Assembly: GCF_014529535.1 (NCBI RefSeq)
Contig: NW_023503375.1
Coordinates: forward strand, 5,641,858 to 5,705,857
Reading direction: 5' to 3'
From: Bradysia coprophila
Lineage: Eukaryota > Arthropoda > Insecta > Diptera > Sciaridae
DNA length: 64,000 nt
Shown here: positions 13,211 through 24,539 of the stretch, in pieces
Numbering within the stretch: the stretch's first letter is position 1
How the letters are laid out: each line of letters begins with the position of its first letter
The notes under the pieces: model-generated
Database searches by the model: none
What the model was told of the DNA's origin: nothing
What the model saw: the letters and a program-made list of their open reading frames with translations, nothing else
Translations under genes and position numbers: made by a program

Positions 13211-14531
13211 AGAAGTGTGCGCCGCCGATTTTCAGCCGGCTAGTCGTGGTCGACAAAAGGTGTCCTCAGCCGAAAAATTTGTGATATTACTCAAATATTC
13301 GGTTAATCAGATTACTTATTTTCGTTAAAAAAAAAACAAATTTCGTTAATTTTACTTAATTTTCTAACTTTGGATTTAGTGGATTTATCCTTATAACGTA
13401 AAAAATGTAAACTATCCATGGCAAATGACCCCGCCAGTTAGTCAATGCATTTACCGTTGAAAAACCTGGAAACGGGAAAAACGGTAAATGAGAAAAACTT
13501 ACCCGGGTTCCGGGAAATGAAGAGTACTTTCTATACTCGTTTAGATATTTGTTTTTTTTATTAGTTGGAAGTTTGTAACTCGCACCGATGGCAAATGCTT
13601 TTATCCTACCCGTCGAGATATCAATGTATAAACAACTAAGTTGCTTATTGTGCTCAGCAGAAATACGTTTACCTTTTTTTTTGCATTTTTCAGGATGATA
13701 AAAAAATTCCTCATAGCGTGAGCTAGTTTTAAAATTTCTGTTGAACGGTGTAAAAATTGCTTTTTTTTATCATCCTGAAAAAATAAATAAATGAAAGGTA
13801 AGCTACGTATTGTACTGTTTTCTTGAATTTTTGACGGACGTCGTTTCATTTGGTTTCCTTAAAATGTAGTTACACGATCTTCTAAACTTCAAATTGTTTA
13901 GATTTTCTAAACTTAGGCTAAACACCCTAAGTTGTTTATCATAATATATAAAATTTAAGGTGAAAATGTTCACAACGAGTTCAAATCAGATGTAATACTT
14001 AAATTCAACTAGAAGAATAATTCCATTGAAGGTATTATTGCAAAGGAAAAATGAAAAAATCATTCAATTTTTGAAGGTCGGTTAACCGGTAAATGACAAA
14101 AAAAAATCCTGGGAAATGGTAAACCGGTTACCCGGTTTTTCCCGGTTTTTAATTTACTGATTACATTCCCTACCGCCAGTACTAATTTTTGAAGTTGAGG
14201 TCAATGAAAATGAACTTTTTTGAAAATGAAATTTAATCAATTTTAATTTCGAAATTTTATTTAAATCCCACACAAAAAGTGACTTCAAAGTATACTATTT
14301 GTAAGGTTATTCATTGTAGTATTATGGCAATGTTGAAGAAATATTTTTAGTTTTTTAACTATAATCCTTTCAGCTATTTTTAAGTGCAAACATTTTTAGG
14401 CTATACTGGGAAACAACCTCTTAATTTTCATTTAAAATTTCTTTTTTTGGCTAGCCTCAGTCGAGGTCGCCGCTGACTCAAAAATACTCAGGAAGTCGCC
14501 GTCGACGAAAATCGGGTTGGCGCACACCTCT
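13211..14531. mobile_element. Inverted-repeat-bounded element with GCCGGC-rich ends
   Basis: The left end AGAAGTGTGCGCCGCCGATT and the inverted right end (GAAAATCGGG then TTGGCGCACACCTCT) form about 24-bp imperfect terminal repeats enclosing 1.3 kb of AT-rich non-coding sequence. CCGGTTTTTCCCGGTTTTT blocks lie near 14130. I could not identify a target duplication, so it may be composite. It fills most of the gap between the satellite and the start of the SAM-like gene. Confidence 0.5.
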
Positions 14532-14690
14532 AGTTATACTTATATTCTGTCACCTGTCACATAATTTAAAACTCTTTAACTTGAGACAAAATATTAAGTA
14601 AGCCATACCCAATTTAATTCATATCCTCATTCACCACAATCAGTAAACTATATCAGACCAAACTGCACGGATCAAGTCATTCACGAAAAG

Positions 14691-17600
14691 ATGGAATCTG
14701 CTAAGCGTATAAAACTGAGTAAGAGCAAATCTGTCTTAGTCTTAACATGCAAAATTATTCACAATTAATTAGAAATCTACTTTATAAAATGAAAAAAAAA
14801 AAAATTAAAATATCAAAATTTCCAATTATCTTAGGTGAATGTCCAATGGATGTATCGGACATCGATGATTTTATAGGTAGGTCGCAGGTCGAGTTCAGAA
14901 CCTGAATGATTTTGTTTTTAATCTCACAGTTTATGACTCGGCCGACAGTGACGTTGAAATTGATAATCGCCCAGTCGCATTGAAGGATATCATCGGCTCA
15001 TGTGAAGTAGAGGATGAAATTCAAACTGCCGGTAAGCCAATTTGTTTCGTTCGGTATTGTTTAAATTCATAAAAACAGCTGAGAGTGACCATCATGAACA
15101 TTTTTACATTTGAACGGCGATTTAAAGATTGCTCAATTGCTCTTTGTAATTGACTGATCTTTTTGTTGAACAGAATTATTATTATTGCTTCACTACTCAA
15201 AATCTTATGATATCCGGAGCTAATTTCACTCTAGTTTTAGAAGACCTTCAGGAGGAAGAGGACGATCTGAAGATTCTACTCATAGAATGGGGTCTTCGCT
15301 CTTTTTTGGATAATTTAATTAGTATGATTCGGTTTAAAAATCTTTCAATGATAGTTCCTTATCAAAACTAATTTGAAGGTTGCGGCGTCAACTTCAAGAG
15401 ACTGGAATTATTAGAAGAAGCTGACTATCATATCCTCATGAAAAACGATTATCGTAAACTTGGTGAATTGGCAGAATTTCGAAAGTTTCACAGAAAATGG
15501 AAAGTAAGAGAAGAATCTGAAACTTTTTATTTATTTATTGACATGACTAAGGGACGCCCTCACAGTTTTTAAACGACCATATCTTAAAGACCATTGGTCG
15601 GACCTCGCTAAACTTTTCTCCCTAAAAGATGTTAACATTTGTGAGATTTTGAGACATTTATGACGTCTAATCTAAAGCATCCCATTAAAAATGAGGTTAC
15701 CAACTCATTCTCATTTTTCTTTTTAATGAAAATTAGAGCTTTTGACGCCTTTAAAATGAGTAAATGTTATATACAACTCGGTGCTAAATGCTTCCGTAAG
15801 CCCGACAACTGTACACAATTCCTAGAAAGCCTTGATTGCATAAATAGCTTTTTTCGCTTAAAAAAGGAAAATAATCAAATTCGTCTTGATACCAATTCGA
15901 ACTAAACGTTCATCGACCAATCTGGACATTCGATGGCTGATCGGATAATAAAATTAACCATGATGTCAATCAATTAACCAAGCGCGTTAAATTGTGTCCA
16001 GCTGCGGTTATCGATAAATTCAGCGGACAGGTTCGATGTTTCATCGGGACGTCCGCTACAAATGTTCGAAAATCCACAGTTGATGTTATAGTCAACTCAT
16101 TGTCTTGTCCCAAAATTTCGCGATCGATCTCTTCGATATAACCACCGGGAGATACATGAATGGATACGATAAATCGTGCGGACACATGTACGGAATACGA
16201 TTCGTATTATACGAAAAATTCTATTAGATATCATCTAAGTTAAACTGTACAGTTTTTCCCGTAGACTAAGGCCTTTTTTTATTTTTTAATATTAGCTGGA
16301 TAAACAATCTCAAAACACAAGACGTCTCAACGACGTTAAGTATATGTTAGAAAGCGGAGGAGAAGTAGCTGCTAATATACATGCTTTTTACGAAACAAAT
16401 AATTGCTTGATTGACCCACTGCGAGAAAATTTGGTTGACTTAATCTTGAAGGAAAAACGGCAGATCCCTCGTGGAATACTTAACGAAATTGCAGATCAAA
16501 TTTGCACAATTTTTTCAACAGAAAAGAAGGTAATTGATTTAACCGAACACAAACTTTTATAAATCGCAGTCCAATCATTATATTTGTTATTTTAAGCGTC
16601 TGATTTGATACATTTCAAGTATTTATTTGCTCTTGTGATATTTTTTAAAGAATTTTACTTAAATTTTCTCCTGAAATCAAATCAAACTATAATGATCGAT
16701 TCTGAGGATTTTCGGTGTATCGTGATTGGAAAAGGTATAGACTTACATAGCGAGCATTTGAACTGTTTTTATTACATTCTCAGGGTTAATTCAATACCGC
16801 TTCGTCGATTTTTTGAACCTTTACACTGAATATACTAAGTTAATGTAATAGGAACAGTTCAAATGCTCAGTGTGTAACTCTACACTTGTTTTCGAATGGC
16901 GTATTCAATTTCCAAAAAAAATATTATTTAGATGCCGAACGTTATTTAAAGCATTTTTGCATTGTCATGCATCATCTATGTGGTAATTTACTTCGCTGTC
17001 CAATGAAATTGTTGGTTTTGCTTGTGAAGGTATATCAGCAAAAAAATGTATAAAGCATCGAAGTTTTGCATAATTCATTTTTAATTCAGTAAAGTATCGT
17101 GAAAAATTAAGAAAATAAATGAAGTCAGAAATATTCTTTCACATGCGCACCATATTAATTATTCAGTTGAAGTTACGGCCATTTACATATAAATCAATCG
17201 GGATATTTAACAAAGATGTAAACCAAATGTCCTTCTCTATCGGGTTGTACATGTTATGTACGCAAAATCAGCTTTATAAAAAAACTTTGAATGCTCTAGA
17301 ATAATATAGTTTTGCTCATAATAACATTCTTCATAGAAATAAAATCATTGTTTGGAACTCAATTAAACATTTCATACGTTTTCAATATTATTGGTCGGAA
17401 CAAAGCAATACAACAGCTTAGTAATTCAATATTATATTTTCTATTATATCTCCTAGAGAGTCTATTATGAAAAATTGAAAAATAAACAACCGACGGGTCT
17501 CTTGTGGCGAAAATATAAGGATTCTCGAGAAAAAAAGAAAACCGAAAGCCAATTACCATCCGATGAGTCACAAACCGAAGAATCGGACGCTTTATTAACA

Positions 17601-20600
17601 GGTAAAAAAGTCATCATACATGCAAACTTCATCGTCGTAAATTTTTGCATAAATAATTGTACGATTTATACGTAGATCAGAGTTGCATTTTCGTATCTCC
17701 GCTTAGCTATTGTAAATGCGGCACTTATAATAGCCTATTTGTCATAAAACACTGAAACGAACTGATAAGATTTAGACCAGAGAGATTTATTTAATATTTG
17801 TCACGATTGGACGAATCACACTTTATAGTTATTCTGGCTAAATAACAGGCCCGTAGCCAGTGACGGTTGGTAGGAGTGTGGATAATAAATACTTTGATGA
17901 TTCATTATTTTTTTGTTTTAAACTGTATCAGTCAAAAACATTTAAAAGAGTAAAAATTGACGCATGTCCTTGTGTATACCAGAGTGGAGAGCCGAAAAAT
18001 AAACGCCGGCGGCGTCTAGCCGTCCAAAAAAGATATGGCGGCGGCGGCTAAGTACGGCTTAGTCGTTAAAAAAAGTTCAGGCGGCTACTGGGCTACTGGG
18101 CTGGATGACAAATTTTTGTAATTTTCACGATTTTTGCGATTTTTTTTTACAAATTTTCATCCTTTTCACGAATCTTCGCTCTGTTCACAAGTTTTCGCGC
18201 TTTTAACGAATTTTTGCGCTTTTCATGAAGTTTCACATCTTTTACGAATCGAATTTTCGCAATTTTCATAAAATTTGGGATTTCACAAACAAAAGACCAT
18301 GTCCAGTCCATCGACAATATTTTCTACAAATTCTTGAAAATTTTCTTAAATTTCTCAATTTTTCTTAAAAAATTTACGAAAGTCAAAGTAGAAAATATCT
18401 TAAAGATAGGCATCGCAAGGGACATTAAAAGTACGGGTACATTCTCAAGTGACTGTATTGTCCCAAAAAATGAATTTAATTTTGTTGGTTTGTGTCATCT
18501 TTTTGTCTTTTATGGACAAAATATACACCAGCCGCCGAGTTAGCCGACCTAAACCTCTGGCGGCGGCTTACGGCGGCTAGTTGCAATTAGCCGACCAAAA
18601 TCTCCGGCGGCGGGTCGTTTTGGGCCTAGCCGCCGTTTTTCGGCGGCTGAGATTTGGCGGCTCTACAGTCTGGTGTATACTTACAAAACAACTGTTATCG
18701 TTGTAGGTGACGCATCCTGCATTTGTATATAAAAATTCTAAAAACAGAAATTTTACAGTCAGAGGAAGTGTTTTTCAGCTGATACACACATACAATTAAA
18801 ACAGTTTATACATTTGATGCTGCTACACGCACGCGTGTCGTAGTGAAAAAACAGTTAAAAGACGGATAAACAGTTTTGATTTTTTTGTGGATCAGCAGAA
18901 AACCCCCTGATGCAAATTAACACTGAAATTTCACTGCCTCTGACTGTAACCAAAAAATTTTAGAAACGCAATTTTACCAAAAAAAAAAGTTTTCGTCACA
19001 AAGTGGCAGAAGGACCGACCCGAAAATGGCCACGACTGCCTTCCAGGATTTGTTTTTAAATCGAATTCAATTTACTCAAGATATCGACGTGACGGACATA
19101 CGGACATACAGAAAAAATTTATATTATATATGAACAAAGGAAAACCCTTTGCCCTTACCGTTGCTTCGAATTCTATCAATTACACACTACATTGTAATCC
19201 TAAATGGCCCGGGCCCCTTTGTACTTCGTACGGGGCTAAAACGTTTTTATTATTTCCGACAACAAAGGTTTAGGAGACTTTTGTGAAAAGGAATAAAATT
19301 TCTATGAAATAAATGGATATGGCTCGGTGCAATCATTTTGTCGATATTACTATATGTCTACAGTAACTAAATGTGTTATTATTCGACGAGAAGCTGTAAA
19401 GAGACTTATAAATTTTGAATTGAGTGCTTGGACCATCAAAGGATAAATTTTCTTTCAGATAAAAAAAGTTGGGAAAAAGTTATAGAAAAATCTGGCCGCC
19501 AGCGTCGTTGACCTATTTCTTCAAATTGTGTTTTACAAAATATGTCTTAACAGTGCCCTTTGTTTTCGTGGTTCTTCAAGGCTTCAATAATATTTAAAGC
19601 AACACAACGTCAACGTACTTTGTCATTTAAAAACATAAATCCGAATTAACAATTGGACTGAAGTTAGCTAAACGCCAAAACTTGGACTACTAATCATTTA
19701 TGTTTAAAAATACATAACAATTCATATTACATAAAGAGTTATGCTATCGCAGTTATGTAAGATGACGGATTTTTGTATACTGTGAATATTGGACGGACCC
19801 AAATGTTCCTTAATTTCTAGTTTTCCTATCCCTAGCATACGGTTCGAATTTAACTATGATCGCGCTCTCTGAATAACTAGTAAAAGCATCAGGCTTCTGT
19901 TCTTGAATAATAATAGATTTCATATAATAATAATAAATTCGTGCCAACGCAGATGCATTTCTTTGGCTTAGTGCTATTTTGTTACAAAACAATTGCGTGA
20001 AACAATTCAGACAAGGAATAAAAGTACATTTAATAAATTCTACATTTATTCACGACTACTGGATAATCCGTAGAATATTACCCAGTGATTCACTGATTTA
20101 ATATCATGAATGTTCTCAGTTGTTCCATTTGACGAAGCTAGGGTAACGACAACGGTAACGCGCCTCGCCGGTTACGAGCCTCATCTTACCATGAGAAACA
20201 ATGTTTCAGTTACGAGCTCCCTTTGTTCTTATCATAAGAAACAATGTACCAGTTACGAGCCCCAAAACAATAGATTCGGTAGGCTCGTAACCGGTGTCGA
20301 TACCATATTAGTGAATACACATGTGTCGAACAAAATACATAGAAAATCTCACAATTAACGATAGAAAAATGAGTCTGAATTATGCTAATTCCCTTTTTCT
20401 CTCACCGTATTCCACATTTTTATAGACTAACTATCTATAATATAAATTTTAATGTTTGTTTGTCGGTTTGTTTGTCTCTCTATAGTAGCCCAAACTGAAA
20501 GTCTTACAGACTTGAAACTTGGCATACCGACTAATGAGAGAAAGTTAGGAAGTCGCGTGAAAAAATAGCTATTTTTCTAACTAGTTAGGTAATGGGCTGG

Positions 20601-23600
20601 TTTTGCGCACTAGATGTGAGTTTGCCGATACGAGCGGATCGTGTTTGGGAAATTTATTTTTGACGAGTGAAATTATTTTTTGGTGATAATTGTATTTTGA
20701 CGTGTGAAATTATTTTTGAAAGAAAATTTTGATTTTGACGTGTGAAAATATTTATGGGGAAATAGCTATTTTGCTAACTAGTTAGTAAATGTGCTTGTTT
20801 TGCGCACTAGATGTGAACACATCGTGCAAAACCCCATTTACTAACGTGTTAGCAACAAGATTTTATCTACTGTTCAAATATTCATAACTTTCAAGCAAAA
20901 CACAGCAACACAAAATCCTGCTACGCATGAAAATATTTAGGACATTATATTCGACCGATAGAAAAATTCAATTTTGCCGATAAAAAAATAATAAACTACC
21001 GATAAAAGTAGTACGGATAAAAAACCGATAGAAATTTGATACATGTCACTGGCACCTCTTCCAGCTGGATGTTGGTTGACGACGAAGTTGACGCGAGTTC
21101 CACCACCTGCACCATTTTTTTTAATGATGTGGAATATCTTAGCGCAACTCAACCGTAAAGGCGTTTTGTTGATTCCTAGGGAATTCACCCTTTTACGAAA
21201 TGCAACGTAATATTTTGTCTTTAAAATAATCCCGAGCAAAGCCGGGTACTACACTAGTCTTTTATATTTTTGAAAAGTGTCTGAAATCTTAAATGTATTA
21301 TTTGATAACTTTAATAAATGTACTTTATAATTTACTAGATGAAGTGAAGAAGAGCATCGATTTCCTCAATAACGAGGACAATTTCGGCGTGAATTGGAAT
21401 AAGTCAACGATTTCTGAACATTGGACCACTACGTTTTTATACCGTGATTCAAAAGTCTATAAAAATTTTAGCCAAGCACTTGACGATTGGTTACCACTTC
21501 GTAGAGCTGATGCACCTGCATTGGTTTGTTTTTATTTCAATACGTTATATAAGATGATGCACACACCGATAAGTTAAGAATACACACCCAGTGTATATTG
21601 CACAATATGAGTAAAGCGAGTCTGCCTGTATTTCTTATTGTAAAAGTAATGATGATTTGAGCATTGACCCATTCTAGAAGAGCGATGTAGCACATTGCTT
21701 TTATGATAATCAACACCCATTTGAACATAATGTAGTTGTCTTTCACATGGTACTATAGAATGAGACTGAAGTTTATCCGCTTAGCGAATAAATAATACCA
21801 AATTAAAATCTGTCCCTCTAAAAAGTTCATTAAATGTGAAACGTTTCATCTAACAATGTTAGATTCCAACATACTATAAATGTTTTCTGAATAAAGAAAT
21901 AAGTATGAGCAACGCACAAATATTTTCATGTGAAATAGAGTGCTTTCTACTGACCACTATGATCACTTTTGCTTGAAGTGCGTTGGTATGAGCAAAGATC
22001 ACGTATTGTCATTTCTCTATTTTTTCTATATATTTAAATGAAAAAATGAAATACTTTTGCGCCATTGGGAACCCTCTTATTGTGAAATATACACTTGAAC
22101 ATTAAAGTTCGGTTTTCCGATGTCGATAATAGTATATTACTTCCGAGGTTCCAAGTTGTGTATTTGATAAGTGGGGTGTATTCCCCACTTGTCAAATAAC
22201 AACTTGGAACCTCGTAAGTACAATGCTTTACGTGATTAGGCAATGTAAATGAAAATGAAACATGCCGTAACACGTAATAGTATGTTACGTCACTGTTTGT
22301 AAATATTTGTTTAGGCAAGTGTGAGGTTTGCGGAAAGAGCCGAAGGCGAGTAGAGTAATCACACGTACCTAAACAAGCATTTGCAAGCAGTGACGTAACA
22401 TACTATTACGTGTTTGTGGACGGTAAGTGCATTTTCCCTGTCACAAGCAGTGATGTAAAGTGCACTTTACCGTGCATAAGCATTTAAACTTATATAAAGC
22501 ATATTTCAAAACTAAATATGCAACATGTTTGATGATCATTAGTGACTGTATAACCTCTTTTTCAAATATAGATACATTGTGACTTCGAATTAAAGTATGG
22601 TAGTGACAGCGCACAGTCACTCCTTACTAAATGGGAAAATTTTACCTTTCGTAATCAGCAAGAAATCTTAAGGGGAATTCGAGATGCGAAGGAAAAGAAA
22701 GTTCTTCAGGCTGCCCAGTGTGGAACAGGTAAACATTACACATTAAGACTTTTTTAATTAATACCAATTAGAGAAACGGACAGTACTACATCTTTTTCTG
22801 TAGTGGTAGAACATACGTACCACTATCTACGTTCTGTATGACACGAGGCCACAGGCTAACAAAATTCCTTGCACCGAGATTCATACAACCATTATGGAAA
22901 CCATTTTGTAATAACCAAGTTTCTACCATTAAAAAAATGTCTTTAAACATATGGTTATTGCAAAATGCTGCTGATTTATGCAATAGTGGCATCTACAGTT
23001 TACATGTTTTGTACTTTGAGTAGTAGTTATTTTAATACGCATACTAGAAAACTCTCATTCACTAAAAAATGTTTTTAGCGTGAGTTAGTAACCATGACGA
23101 AGCAGCGCTATTTCAACACTTGTTAGGAACTAAAATATTTTTTTATGCGTTTTCTCCCTAGTCTTTAAACTAAATTTAGTTTGGTTGTTTCGCCAACTTA
23201 AGTTCAGAATGTTATTCTCGAGGTTATTCTAAGCAAAATATTGTTCTATTAAATTATTACTTTCTCTATTTTTTAATTAATTTATTTCTGATTTCAAAAG
23301 TACATTTTTTGACGAGATAGTTATTTATCTACCAAGGTAGATATGGAAATATTTTTTCGCACTAGATGTCGATTGTATATCCGAGTAGAAGCCGAATTAA
23401 ACACGGCGATATAAATAAAAATATTTCTTCTTATTGAATGCAATTTACCCACCTTGAAATTATTGCCCACCTAGTCCAAGTGCGGTTAAAAATTGCGAAT
23501 AGTGCAGCAATAAATAATACAAAATCTATGATGTAATTTTAGGAACCCAAAAAACACTTAGGGTCGAGTAGCGACCTCAATACATTTTATTCGGTATGCG

Positions 23601-24523
23601 ATTATTATATCTCTCAAATGAAACAAAAATTAGAAAAATCGAATGAGATTTGTTAGATTAATGTGCAAAACACACATAGGAGCAAGTAACCTTCCACTTC
23701 TAGGATCTTGACTCACGATCTACTGACCCGATTTAAAACAACGTTTTTTTTTCTTGTGAATCCCTTTTCAAGATAGATATACTACAAAAACCCTAAAACA
23801 CTTAGGTGATCTCAGGAAGGCCTGACTCAAATATACCCATTTTTATCTGGGATCTAACCATTGTCATCACCTATTAGTAAAATAAATTTTCAAAATCGTC
23901 CGCTTGTGAACGGTGAAAAATTAATGAAAAATGATATAAAATCAACCGAATATTTTTGAGGCATGTTGTAGAATAATTCGTATAAAAATAAGTTCAGTCG
24001 ATAGCCATACCTTATTACGTGGTACACAGTTATTAATTAATTTGCAGATTTGAACGCGAAGAATAGAACTTTCGTGATGGCGCTGCATCAATTGAGCTAT
24101 ACCGTGCCTGCACATACCACTTCTGAAAAAAACAAACATAAAATAACGTGGGCCCCGACGATCCCAGAGTCCAAGGATGCATTCTTGGTGGTTGTCAACG
24201 ATTCGGAAGAATTAGATAAGCGTTTAAAATTACAATACAGGCTTTGCGAACTAAAGAACTTCAAAATTCATCCAGTCATTTTTGTAATGGGAAAAGCGAA
24301 TAATACACGTTATGTGATTGCACTTGGAAGCATACGCTATGAGTGCGAATCATTGATTGATGCTGTTGACGATGCTTTCAAAATCTATGTTATGATGAAA
24401 ATACCATTTCCGCCTCAGTGCGCCCGAGTTTGGCTATTTTTAAACGAACTATTTTATAAAATTGATCTGGAACAAAAGCCAAGCGCCAAAATTATGTCTA
24501 TGCTAGACTCATATCAGATTTAA
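14691..24523 (+). CDS. Uncharacterised ten-exon gene with a SAM-like segment (524 aa)
   Basis: Exons: 14691-14718, 14835-14876, 14930-15031, 15241-15321, 15379-15503, 16296-16529, 17457-17601, 21339-21523, 22572-22728, 24048-24523. The phases agree at all nine junctions and the frame is open throughout, so this copy looks intact. Start: ATG at 14691 (MESAKRIKLS). Residues 1-57 are acidic and probably disordered. Residues about 58-126 (LKILLIEWGLRSFLDNL ... CGVNFKRLELLEEADYHI) resemble a sterile alpha motif. Residues about 127-250 (RRLNDVKYML, QICTIFSTEKK, RVYYEKLKNKQPTGLLWRKY) and the C-terminal block (HPVIFVMGKA, ALGSIRYECE, KIPFPPQCARVWLFLNE) recall an uncharacterised, often multicopy family in invertebrate and fish genomes, from memory. 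Function unknown; repeat-derived origin is my inference. The acceptor of exon 5 is weak. A polyadenylation signal AATAAA is at 24562-24567. It is divergent from the transposase-like gene 2.9 kb away. Confidence 0.75.
17979..18673. mobile_element. GC-rich MITE with 6-bp target duplication
   Basis: Ends CCAGAGTGGAGAGCCG (left) and CGGCTCTACAGTCTGG (right) are inverted repeats with two mismatches. TGTATA flanks both sides (17973-17978 and 18674-18679). The ends carry GGCGGCGGC-rich blocks, strikingly GC-rich for this window, around a core of degenerate TTTTCACGAATTTT-type repeats. A relative ends at about 41874 (AGCCGGCTCTCTAGTCTGG). It lies in intron 7 of the SAM-like gene. No coding capacity. 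Confidence 0.75.
20140..20305. repeat. Inverted-repeat element with GTTACGAGCC motifs
   Basis: CGCCGGTTACGAGCC at about 20165 is mirrored by GGCTCGTAACCGGTG at about 20282; two further direct copies of AGTTACGAGC lie between. Non-coding, intron 7 of the SAM-like gene. Confidence 0.5.
20434..21257 (+). mobile_element. Non-autonomous Helitron (824 bp)
   Basis: It starts with TC after an A (A|TCTATAATATAAATTTT) and ends with a short hairpin CCCGAGCAAAGCCGGG, nine bases later CTAG followed by T. These are the hallmarks of Helitron insertion between A and T, without inverted repeats or target duplication. Interior words (TTTGCTAACTAGTTAGTAAATG and inverted partners) recur at 9.6 and 24.8 kb. There is no helicase or Rep coding sequence, so it must be mobilised in trans. 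It lies 81 bp upstream of exon 8 of the SAM-like gene. Confidence 0.8.
22144..22415. mobile_element. Double-hairpin foldback MITE (copy 2)
   Basis: Two successive hairpins: CGAGGTTCCAAGTTG...TTGATAAGTGGGG (22144-22175) pairs with the segment 22182-22214; and ACACGTAATAGTATGTTACG onward (22269-22325) pairs with 22357-22415, ending TACTATTACGTGTT. The unpaired loop contains GAGCCGAAGGCGAGTAG. Related copies lie at 5785-5935 and, more distantly, 36775-36870. In intron 8 of the SAM-like gene. Confidence 0.7.
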
Positions 24524-24539
24524 ATGCATTGATATAGTC

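Noticed and set aside
20937..21239. 100-codon minus-strand frame
   Set aside because: It lies entirely within the non-autonomous Helitron and has no recognisable domain.
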